Shown here piece after piece: positions 38,501 to 49,251 of a DNA stretch of 64,000 nt; position 1 is the first letter of the stretch, and every line of letters starts with the position of its first letter. The notes below the pieces were generated by a model. That model made no database searches. It had not been told where the DNA came from and saw only the letters and a program-made list of their open reading frames with translations. Source of the DNA: Triplophysa rosa (lineage: Eukaryota > Chordata > Actinopteri > Cypriniformes > Nemacheilidae); the NCBI RefSeq assembly GCF_024868665.1, contig NC_079898.1, positions 15,484,358-15,548,357 of the forward strand. Direction: 5' to 3'. The translations under genes were made by a program, and so were the position numbers.

Positions 38501-41282
38501 ACACACACACAGTGTGCGTTTACGAGCGCATAATAACCTTTGCTAAGGGCTCACAGAGATGGAGGAAAACAGAGTGAAACGGAAAGGCTTCTCTGGGGAG
38601 TTCATTAGGTGCAGGTAAATCTGACAGCGCATTAGACACATTCCTCCAGAATACACTTTAAGATGAGCAGAACCTCTCTAAGTGCAGGAAAAAAATGTTT
38701 CCAAGCAAAATGAGATCACGTACAACCATGCTTAATAATTATTCGAAAAATAATAACCGAGATCATTTATTAGTCTCTTTTAACATTTTAACATAAAAGT
38801 GGGAAATAAGTACAGGGTGGACAATGTGTGACCTTTCAAGTGAGCATTTTGAGCCCATACAACGTGCTTGTGTTGAGCAATTACATGCTCAGTATACACT
38901 GGTCTAGATAAGATAAGGATTTGACCACATCTAGATATAGCTGAACTGCCAAGACGTCCGCTGGAAATAAATCGAGTCTCGCTCTCTGCCCGTATGCAAA
39001 AGATGCCCCTCCTGTTATGGTGTTAGTTTCACTTCTTGTGATATTTAAAGGAACACAACAAAGGTTATCTTTCAGGAACCTCAGTTCCAGGAAGTTCAAC
39101 TACACAACAACACTTATGAGTTATGTCTAAGCGAGAAGGGCAGGCTCCGCCCGAAACCGGCCGCCTGCCCTTGTTGAGCTGCATTCCTACGCATAAAGCA
39201 GATCGAGGATTAAACACAACATCTATTTCGAAAAATGGTCACAAAGAGTGCGATTAAGTTAGCTTAACTCTTAACACCTTCCTAGGAGGAACAAAATATC
39301 ACACACTCCCTCTTGTCCATCCCGAGACACTGATGTCAGCTGTTCCGAAACCCACGAGCGACCCTGTTCGCTCAGCCATCCTTAGATCAAAGACAGCGGG
39401 TGCCGTGCCGTGCTCCCGTAATAGGTGCGTCAGCAGGGCCGCGCTCCATTCGCCGGTGTCACAGAGGTGCTTCAATAAGGGCTCCTCTTCTGGTAGCTTT
39501 CATTAAGGAAATTAATGTGGAGAACGGCCCGCGCTTATGCCGTGAGAGAAAGCGGGCGCGCACAAAGAGGAACTACATAATAACAAATCTGCATCTCTTT
39601 GGAGCTTCGCCCCCGGGGCCTATCATCCCAGCCTTCTTAATCACCATTAAAACAACTTCATTGTGACATTCAGAGGCTGCTGAACGATCATATCCCCGCG
39701 TAGAGAGCAAATTGCAAATGAAATGTGGAGATCAGACAGTATCAGAGCACAGCCTCTGGGAGGTTGAACAAATCTGTAATTCTCTTTTATATTGATGTTT
39801 ATTGATGGAGGCAGCGGGGAGCAATAGCGTCCCTCTATTTGCCGTCAACCCCGTTATTTGAACCCGCCTGGCGTTTTTTCCGGGCAACTACCTCGTCCTT
39901 GTTCACTTAGCGTTCGTCGCACGCTTCGTATAGGGTTCGCAGGGGGTTGCCTCTAAACCCCACAGGTTCTTATGAAAGGGCTGGAGGAGGTTAGCCGAAG
40001 CCGCCTTTTTCTCCGGCACAGTGTAAAATGCCTCCAGGAGAATATTTTCTCTAAAGCTCGTGCTTTAAGTTAGCTGGAGCGTTTTCCAGAACGAGAGGGG
40101 TTCTGTAGCGAAAGGCGAGGATTGTCTTGTAGCACTTTCCTCTGATGAGGCTTTACAGGAGTCGCAATTGCCTGAGCAGTCTTATCAGCCCGGGGGGAGT
40201 AATGCTATTAGCGTTTGTGTGATAAACGCAGCGCAGTGGAACCAATACAGCCAGCTTTGCCAGCTTTGTTACTCTGGTAACACGTTGTGTAAATTCTATA
40301 ATACTGAACTCTGCGACAGCTCTGTTTAACAAAACTTCAATCCTGTAGTGTAGACGTCTGAATAGGATTAGTGCTACGATGTCATTGGGATGTCATGGGT
40401 CACAAACCACGTTGGAGTGATGCATCAGAAATAAAAAAAAGGCCACGTCCACTTTGAAAGACATAAAGTGGCTGTTCCTGTCCAGGTTTACCTCATCGTT
40501 TTCCCCCCATCTCCCCCCCATCGCCTCCACCGCATCGCAAGGAAGAACTCGTTTTATCCTCGGGAGGTTTAAATAATGTCCAATTCTCAATAGAACTCTT
40601 GTAAGAACACTGTGAAATTCAATGACTCAAAATACAAAAAGTAATAAAAGCCGAATTATCCTGAACAAATGGAATTTAGCCGAGACTGGTCACTGGTGGA
40701 CTTTAAAGCTTTGAAGAATGCCATTCTGGCAGGTGCAAAATGAGAGCGGCACACAAAGAGGAAGAGCGGGAGAAGAGCACACGTAGCTGGGCTTATCCCC
40801 TCGCATTCCTGTCACCTCCCCGCTTTCAACTTCAAACCGGCGGCCGTTAAATAGCTACAACTGTTATGCTTCTCCCCACTATTCGCTTCAACTTATCCAC
40901 TCCATAGAAAGATCCCCCACCACTCAGTTACCATAGCAATGTGACTGCAACAGCCCTTTGGATTCAAATTCTGCATCTGAGAGATAGGAGGTCATTGCCA
41001 AGGGCGAATTCATTTCACACTGAGCAACATCGAAAGCCGCCAGAGAGAACGGCATTCTATTCTTAAGATGACCTTGTTTCAGGCTATTCACTAATGTTTA
41101 CAGAGGAAATCTATCAACATCATTCCAACTGTAAATAACTAAAAGCGCGAAAGTATATTAGATGTTTCTTTCTTGCCTTCTGGGGGTTCTCTTATTTCTC
41201 TTTAACACAAGACTGTCCTGTTATGAAAGCAGCGACTGTTAAAACTTCATTGTGAATAGATGAAAAAGAACCCGGCACACAC

Positions 41283-41397
41283 CTTTGGTCATTACAGTTC
41301 CTTCTTTGCCCTGGGTAAAGACAACAACTCTTTGCCTTTTCTTGTTTTCCTTGGGTAAGCTCTGGGCCTTCTTAGAGATCTCTTCGATGTTTTCTGT
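41283..41397 (-). CDS. adk: adk coding exon (nucleotide-binding region)
   Basis: The 115-bp exon (38 codons plus one base) lies between acceptor TTTTTTTCCTCTGCAG and donor ACCAAAG/GTGTGT. It encodes TENIEEISKKAQSLPKENKK, then RQRVVVFTQGKEGTVMTK. The KRQRxVVFTQG strand is typical of adenosine kinase and contributes to ATP binding. The phase joins the 36-bp exon upstream and the catalytic exon downstream. Confidence 0.96.
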
Positions 41398-42210
41398 CTG
41401 CAGAGGAAAAAAACTGATTTTGAAAACAGAGAAAACTAATTGATTAAAGCACGTTGTAAAACCCATATATATATTTACAAATCATAATCTTTTCTACTGA
41501 TAATTTGAATTAGTCACTACGTCTCAGTTAGAATTTCAGTTTTGTTACAATGTTAAATGTCGTTTTACACCCCATCCCCTTTAATGCATTCATTTAAACA
41601 AAATGTTTAAAAGATAACGGGATACAAAAAATGATGCATGTACTGTTCAGTGGATTTAAAGAAACATATGGATGGATCTTTTGGCTTTGGAATGCTTACA
41701 TCCACAATAAACTGAAAATGATGTTTTCTTTCTTTCTTTTTTCTTTTGTTGGAAAAATAGTGCACACAGACATTTTAACAATTGTCTGAAATAACAGGAG
41801 AGACAATGCTTGAATGAACAAGCTGTCTTTTGGAAAAAAAAAAATAGAAATGACAAAATTCATGTTGTTCTGAAAATTAGGTCTGCCAGAGGAACTGCGA
41901 ACTGCTGAGGTGATACATTTGTGTAAGATCTTTATCATTCAAAGAAATCTTTAAGACTGAAGAAGGAGGTAGAAAATTTGTATGTCAACTTCTTTAAGAA
42001 AAACTATATTTTGTTTTAAAAATATATATTTTAAATAGGGCTGTTAATTTAAGATTTAATAAAAAAAAGGTTAAAAGTTGAATACACCTGCGCTGCTATA
42101 TGCTCCAAACAAAAAACAATGCATTAACTTCTAAAGCCATTTAACTATTATTCAACGCATTCATCTGCCGCAATAATAACATGTTATAATCCCCTTATTT
42201 GAATAATCGA

Positions 42211-42910
42211 CTAGAGCAAATTCAGTTGCAAAACAGCATCCCCAAACATAATAATAAATACAGAACAAACAAAACACTGGACGTCTGGGAGATGTTGCAA
42301 ACTAATGGCAGCAGAAAGACCCCGGCTCAGAATATTGTGCTGGAATAAGCCAGCGCTCCGAGACACAGCAATGGTGAAAGGATGTGCAGAATTGTTTATT
42401 ATGGACTCAAAATTTGCAGACTTCCTCTTATCCTCATCAAAATCCAGAAAGGGAGTTGGCCTACATTCTTCCCCAGCAGAAAAACAGTGCACTGCCAGTA
42501 CAGACTGGCAGCAGACAGTCATGTTAAAAAACCTCCACCGCATATTCTGACTTCTCTCATACTGCACTGCTTTATTTGTTTGTCCAGTACAGTCTGCTGT
42601 TTAAGTGGACTCCAAGCAACCTGTAAGATTACACCACCTCCACGTTCTCTCCCCGGAGCCTGGCAAGCTCTTCCTGCTGGTAAAATAGTCTATGATTTCA
42701 GGAGATTGTGGAGGCGTTCACAGGTATCTCGCTGAGCTTGTTACCAAGTCGGAGAGATATGATGGTGTTGAGGCCATCGCAGAAGTCAAAGAACAAAATC
42801 CTGACTGGGATGCCAACTTTAACTGGGTGGGAGTGGCGTGTAGATCAGAGCTTGCCTGCACCTATGTAGGCAAACTTCAGCGGGTCCAGATGGTCTGTGA
42901 TCGGTAGTTG
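42211..42910 (-). pseudogene. decayed LINE reverse-transcriptase 3' fragment
   Basis: Minus-strand translation in shifting frames gives patches typical of the end of a fish non-LTR retrotransposon ORF2. These include DHRPSGPAEV near 42900, VRILFFDF and LNTIISLRLGNKLS around 42740-42800, a GVHLNSRLYW-like patch near 42600 and SIINNSAHPF near 42390. Several frameshifts and stops interrupt it, so it is dead. The family (L2- or Rex-like) is a guess. Confidence 0.6.
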
Positions 42911-42957
42911 GAGCTGTTTCAGGATCAGCCTCTACATGGAGTGAATTTTTCACCCCT

Positions 42958-43172
42958 GAATGAATAGTTCACCCAAAAATTTAAATTCTGAGCGATGGCC
43001 TTTTAGCAAATGGTCTGCATGGACTAGACTGCTTTAGCATTTAATATATAAGAATATGCAACAAAATCGAAAAAATCAAAAATGGTTTCTTTTGCGTTCC
43101 ATTGAAAAAAACAAATAGCATAATGGTGTGAAACAGCATAATGATGCATAAATAATGACCGAATATCCATTT
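42958..43172. mobile_element. degraded Angel-like fragment
   Basis: TGAATAGTTCACCCAAAAAT at the left is followed by diverged arm sequence (TTGCGTTCCATTGAAAAAAA) and ATAATGACCGAATATCC at the right. Confidence 0.5.
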
Positions 43173-45051
43173 CAACTACACTTATAAATCCTAAGCAGTG
43201 CCTTCCACATTTTAATCATGTCAAGCTTGATAACTACATACAAAAACAAACAAAAACATACTGATGAGCAAAGTTAAGAGAAACAAGAAAGCGCTTGAGG
43301 TTTTAAAAAAAATTCATGAGATCATCTGCATTTTCCAGCCCTCACACCTCCCAGCTGGCACCGGACAGAAGGAGCTGGGGGGGGGTTGGGGCTATAGAAT
43401 GGGTGGTGGTCGGAGGGGGGACTAGGGGGTTGCGTTTTGGTGGTTCAATACCATCCCCCCACCCTCAGTTACACAAAGCCCCAGTCAGAGGGGCAGAAGT
43501 AGCGCAACCCTGCCAAAGCTTTGAGTCTGTCACGTCCACCAGTCCCCCTGCCAAAACCAGTCTAGAGAGGCTGCTTGGCCACGACAGCCACCAGCCCTTG
43601 ACAGTTTTGTTAATGGTGAGGTAGCACGGTGTCCCACGCAGGCCCAGCTGCCTCATCACCTCTGCCTTCATCCCACATCACCACGGTTTGCTTTCCTGCG
43701 GTCCGGCCAATTTCAATCAGAAACAGATTCAATCAGCTTACCGCTGCATTCTCCATTCAAGATATTGCCACGGCAGAGCGTTATTGACTTCAGAGTGGGT
43801 TTACATTGCCAGACAGTTGTTTTCGTATTCATTTGTATTGGAAGCAAGATTGACACGGCGATTCACGGTTTTAGTAAAAGAACCCAATCCAATGGCAAAA
43901 AGCTTAAATGTGCTGTCAAACATCAGATTGAATTCTACTAATGACCTGTATTCGAAATGAAACAAAACAAAAAGGGTTTTTCTTGTTTTGGTCTGCCAAG
44001 TGCACGGCCACTTCATAAATATGGATGAATCCATTAATACAGTCTGCTTTGGGGAAGGTTAACAAAATGTTCCGATCGGAACCGACACTAGTGTGCAGGG
44101 AATGCAAAACTAAGTAGATAATCACAAGTGCTGCGGAGAACTTAACCACAGACAGTACATGCCCGAGGCGAGACCCGGGAAGCGGGCGAGTATTAATTTG
44201 GTGGCTCAATAAAAAAGTTACTGTTTTACAGTATCAGCTGACTGCACACTGTAAATCTGTCAGAGGAGCTCTATGGACTATACGTATCTTATGACGGGTA
44301 CAAGCCTACTATTATCCCCTCATTATTACTACCAAACACATGATAGCCATGAGAGAGTGTAGCTACACATGCTCAAGAAACACGTAACTCCCAAAGGGGG
44401 GTATACAGGCGCCTATGGAGTCATATACACCGAGGAACGTTCCCGCTAGCTCCACTCGACACGAACAGCATCCCTCGCCGACTGCACGACCCCGGCGATT
44501 TTCGATGAAATGTCTGACATGCTCGGCTAGCATTACTCATTCATAATTTACTGCCTTTTCCTGGCCTTGAACAATGCAAATCAGAAATGCAAAAAAACTC
44601 TTCGTGTCAACCAGCTGAAGGGGAGTTGAGACGGGAGGTGTTTCATTACAGACGTAAGGGAGTCTGAGGCGGAGATGTATGCGGAGCAACTAGCAAGGCG
44701 CTTGTAAAAGCCGAGGAGTCTGTTATATGTATTCAGCGTACGGCGATAGCCCATTGAAAAACAGATGTTTAGCTGGAATGCGAGGACCCTGAGCGCTGAA
44801 TAAAAGCCCCTGGCAGCCGCTGCCTACTCACTCCTTTATACATTTACTTTATGTCTACTTTATATCTCCTCGCCGCAACATCTGCGATCACAGTTTGTCT
44901 TTAACCCTACTTGCCATTTCAATTATGATTACAGTGCATGCCTGCGACTTATTAGAGTGTGAGGCTTCATTAGCAAAACTGGAACAGCCGAACACCTCTG
45001 CAAGCTTCATTACATTAATCATTCACTTCTAAAGAGTCGCTTCATTTCGGG

Positions 45052-45110
45052 GCGGGGGGGGGGGGGGGGGGGGGGGGGGGGGTGGGGGGTAGGGGGGTGG
45101 GGCTGAGATA
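45052..45110 (+). repeat. poly-G tract
   Basis: About 30 consecutive G residues are followed by further G runs broken by T, A and C. There is strong G-quadruplex potential on the plus strand, which is the template strand for adk transcription. The length is likely to be uncertain in any assembly. Confidence 0.9.
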
Positions 45111-45988
45111 AATATGGAAAAGTTTGGAGTAAGAGGAAGATTTGGGGTGTATAAATTAGTCTCCCCTCACACTTGGCAGTTATCTCCGCATAGCTATCTG
45201 CTGGTGTGAATACATATACAGTAAATGCCCGAGGGACCGAGAGCGGCTCGTACGAGGGTTCGCTTTGATCCCAATATCAACTGTCAGAGCTCCTCTCGTA
45301 ATTAACCCATCAAGACGCATCACAACCGGATCCTTCAGACCAGACACAGAAAGGCAAGAGCCCTTCTGGGAATAAAGAGGCTTTCCACATCCACACTCTC
45401 TCTAATGCAGACAGGTGCTACCGTTGGGGTGGAGGGACTCTTAGGAGCAGCTGCTGTGGGATGCGGGCTCCCACGTTGCCGTTTCCTCTATTGGCGCTAA
45501 GTTGCGCCGGCTAAATTGCGCAGGGGGCTTTTAATCACTTCCCCAAACACAGCCTCTAATCACCACTAAAAGGTTGATCGTTCCCAAGGAGAAGAGAAGG
45601 GAGAGGCGTTGTGGGAGTCTACAGAGGTGCTAATGGAGAGGTTAATACTGCCACTGGATTTCAGGGCTTGTTGAAGGTAATTTGTCGCCGAGATGGAATT
45701 GAAAAGCGAGAAGAGTGAAGACTGAGGTTTAAAGGTGCTGCTTGGACTCATCAACAAATCCATGTGTTGGATTAACACTTTATCATAGGAGGCAAAAATA
45801 ATCATGTACTTGTGTCTGAATTAATACATGAACTCATGGTTAAGACAGTCATGGGCTAATAATCACCATAACACTGCAAAGTCATAGTTAAGGTCATTTG
45901 CTCTGTATTAGTCAATATCATTAGATCACGTTGAAGTGTGTATTAGTTCAGACACTATACATTATTATGCATGACTCCTAAAATAAAA

Positions 45989-46453
45989 GGGTAACCTTTT
46001 ACAATAAGATTGTATTGGGCAAATTCAGTAAATGTATTAGCTAAGATAAAGTAACAATTTGAGAGAGATTTTTCAGAATTTATTAGTCTGTGTTAATATT
46101 AGTTAATGCCAATGCAATTGATCATGTTAGTTCATTAAACTAATCAACTAATGTTAACGAATACAACTTTAGTCAGTAAACTTTAGTTTAAGTAAGTATG
46201 GAAATGATCAAGAACACCGTAAAAAAATTGAGGGTTCAACTCAAAAACATTGTAGTGACTGGTTACATCTACATTTTTCTGTTGCCACATTGTGCCAATT
46301 GATGTGAACTAGAGTCAGTACAAAATTTCGAAGCCTGAAATTATTTTATGGTGAACTAAGATTAATAAATGCCGTAGAAGTTTACCGTTAGTTCATAGCT
46401 GATGCATTAACTAGTGTTAAACAATACAATCTTATTTTAGTGTTAACATTAAG
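45989..46453. mobile_element. dispersed TIR-like repeat
   Basis: GGGTAACCTTTTACAATAAG at the left and inverted ATACAATCTTATTTTAGTG with GTTAACATT at the right recall a very common fish interspersed element. Internal GTTAATATTAGTTAATGCC and CTAATGTTAACGAATACAAC words are typical of it. It is about 465 bp long. Confidence 0.55.
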
Positions 46454-46472
46454 TTTATTCTTTGTTGTCTTC

Positions 46473-46782
46473 AACGGTAGTTCACCCAAAAATGAAAATT
46501 CTGTCATCATTTACTTACCCTCTTGTCATTTCAAACCTGTATGACTTTCTTCTGCTGAACACAAAAGAAGATATTTTGAAGGAGGTTGGTAACCAAACAA
46601 CAGTGGTACCCATTCACTTGTATATGGACTCAAAACCAATGCAGTTTGATGGGTCCCGTCGTTGTTCGGTAGCCAAAATTCTTCAAAATATCTTCTTTTG
46701 TGATCTGCAGAAGAAAATGACGAGGGTGTGAGTGAGTAAATGATGACAGAATTTAAATTTCTGGGTAAACTATTCCTTTAAT
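46473..46782. mobile_element. Angel-like element
   Basis: The left arm has GGTAGTTCACCCAAAAATG and the right end TGGGTAAACTATTCCTTTAA. The inner arms are AACACAAAAGAAGATATTTT and its mirrored counterpart, with a centre near GTATATGGACTC. It lies just right of the repeat at 45989. Confidence 0.75.
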
Positions 46783-48983
46783 GTAAAAACATGAAGCCCA
46801 GAGTTTCCCAACATTGTACACCCAAAAACCCCATCAAGCATCCCATCATCAACACCGCACAAGAAATGTTTTTTAACTGCACGTATACTCATACCGGATA
46901 TAATTTAACATCAACATTACAATAATTTACATACACCACTGGCTATAACTTCTGTAGACCACACAGCTTTGAACTCCACTCCCTCACTGAGGTCTCACAC
47001 ACATATTAGCAAACTCATGCCATCGGCTACTCGATAACTGCGTTTGATTCATTTGATCAGAGAAGCGTGTAACTAAGGTTTTAAGTGTAAAAACATTGAG
47101 CGGGACAATAGCACAAGCTTAATTAAGCTTAACCATAATATCTCCCTATTCACTTCATGAAAGCCATAATGTAGCTGTCAGTGATTATCATAAGAGATGT
47201 TCTCTTTTAATAATCATGAAAGCAGCCGAAAAAAAGCCCTGTCTTATTAGGGTGTTCAATTCTGTGTCCATATTAAAGCTAATAAAACAGCTCCTTCATT
47301 GTAATCTGTAAGAAGAACGGCAGCCAATAGAACATCAATTACCCTGCGGCACATTCAACATCTAAGGGTATTTAAGTAAAACAGATGAGAATCAGATCAC
47401 ACTGAGCCAGATCTAATGTCGACTCGATACAGAGAGAAAATAACACGCTCTTATCTACCTTCTCGAGATGTAAATTGATTTATTAACAAGGCATCTCTTT
47501 GAAGCAAAGCAAATGGATTGATGATAAGCACATGTGTTTGATTTTCACTTTTATAAAGCGGCGCGTGCGGATTTTCACGAGATTTAGATCTGTATTGTAA
47601 AAACACTTTGCGCACTTGTGAATGTTGCCACGTCGTGTACGACGCATCTAGCAAGTTTTTGGGATAATCGTCTAGTTTATTGGATGTCTGTATTACTGTG
47701 TGACTATAGTGGGAAGGCAATAATATCCAGTGCCTACAACCACAATAATGCATATTGTTGCGCCTTTATTGTTTTATTATCCAACACAGAAACAAAACAA
47801 ATCCTGTTTTGCTTGAGGTACAAGGGGCACAGGTTTATTGCTGATAAATGAAGGGGGCACGGTGAGTTTGGAGGCCAGCTCATGTGAAAAATCAGCTGAT
47901 TTGTGAATTTGATCAAAAACGCCTCAAACATTTCAGCAGGTTTGGAACTGAAGGAACGGAGTTGATTTTTCTCAACCGCATCAATCCTGTCACTAAATGC
48001 CCACCTTTCAGCTACACTGCCGTACTTCTCTGTCGAGATTTTTCACGAACAAAATCACAGTAAAAGACTCGTATGTCAAAGATTCCCTTTTCTCTGAGCC
48101 TTAAATCAACATGACGTGTGTGAAATCAGTGAAGAGGTACTCTCAGTGTGTGACAGTGCTTGCCATTTATATATTTACACTGAGCGTTGCAAGCTCTGTC
48201 CCCCCTCCTCTATCTCCCTGGCTCACGAACTGTTCCTCCTCTCTCTCTCGCTCGCCCCCTGCACGCTCTCTCTCTAACGTACTCGGCTGCCAGAATCTGC
48301 TTTGCATTCCAGTCACGTCTATCGCACCTTGAGTGATCCTAGAAGACAATTATTCATACTGAGACGAAACACATTCAGGCGGATAGCTCTGCATTTGAAA
48401 AAAAGATAAGCCACTTCAATTATTTAAGCATACTGTTCCTAAACTCACATTTACTTTGCTTATGAATTCACACTTAACAGCAACGGCGAACCCCCCACCC
48501 ACCACCCTCCCCGCCCCGCTTACATTTGCGAATATGAGAGGAGAAACAGCAATATTACATTTGCATTTCCCTGCTATTCGGGGAGATAACTCGTATTATT
48601 TTGACACGTTATGTGCAAACAAGGCCAATCAGTGTTTCCACATTCCGTGACTAGAGGGAGAGGTGATCCAGTATTTATGAGGGGACGCGGCGCGGTATAA
48701 TTGAGGATAATACGCGGTGAATCCTCGATGCGGTGTAATGAAGCTAACAAGGTGGGTTCTTCAACAAAGGCACCTGCCAGCCCTGCCCTGTACATCGGCA
48801 GGATTGAAAGCAGCTCCTAAGGGTTTCTTTCACTCCTCCCAAGAGCCTTTTCAAAATTCAATAAATAACATCTGTAGGCGATGTTGGGTGCAGATCTGGG
48901 TGGAATGCGTCATAACAGAAAAGGAGGGGAACGACAGAGAGAGAGGAGAAGAGAATGTGTGAGAGTAGGGGAGAAAATGTGTT

Positions 48984-49040
48984 TGTGTGTGTGTGTAAGT
49001 GTGTGTGTGTGTGAGAAAGAGAGAGAGAGAGTGTGTGAGC
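48984..49040. repeat. (GT)n and (GA)n microsatellites
   Basis: A GT dinucleotide run with one interruption, followed by a short GA run and another GT patch. Confidence 0.9.
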
Positions 49041-49215
49041 GGGAGTGCTGGCTGAACAAAGAAACCATGACGACTGCCAGGTTGCTATGGCGACCACTGC
49101 AAGGGGGCCAAGAGACTATAATAGCACATCAATCACTGTCCGAAAAAGAACTTCATTATCAGCTGAAAAATAATCCTTTAGGATCTGTTTAGTGTGTGAT
49201 CCTCCATCCACTCAC

Positions 49216-49251
49216 CTCAAAGCCCTGTTCTCGTGCAAACATCGCAGCCTC
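49216..49251 (-). CDS. adk: adk 36-bp micro-exon
   Basis: Twelve in-frame codons, EAAMFAREQGFE, lie between acceptor TTTTTTTGTAG and donor GAG/GTGAGT. In vertebrate ADK this segment directly follows ILFGNET and precedes the ..IEEIAKK helix, exactly as the flanking exons require. It is phase 0 on both sides. It is isolated between introns of 10.9 kb and 7.8 kb. Confidence 0.95.

Larger units (their letters stand above)
32204..41282 (-). other. adk intron (9.1 kb)
   Basis: It contains three Angel-like copies (34.0, 35.8 and 37.9 kb), a compound CA/GCAC microsatellite at 38.4 kb, the palindrome cluster at 35.0 kb and a homeodomain-site cluster at 33.7 kb. The stretch from 38.5 to 41.2 kb shows no recognised repeat. 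No extra exon is needed by phase. Confidence 0.6.
41398..49215 (-). other. adk intron (7.8 kb)
   Basis: It contains a decayed LINE fragment (42.2-42.9 kb), Angel-like copies at 43.0 and 46.5 kb, a dispersed repeat at 46.0 kb, a poly-G tract at 45.05 kb and a GT microsatellite at 49.0 kb. From 43.3 to 45.0 kb and 46.8 to 48.9 kb nothing identifiable was seen. Confidence 0.6.

Noticed and set aside
42305..42907. Plus-strand ORFs resembling a novel gene
   Set aside because: The antisense strand carries decayed LINE reverse-transcriptase patches, which explains the apparent coding signal.
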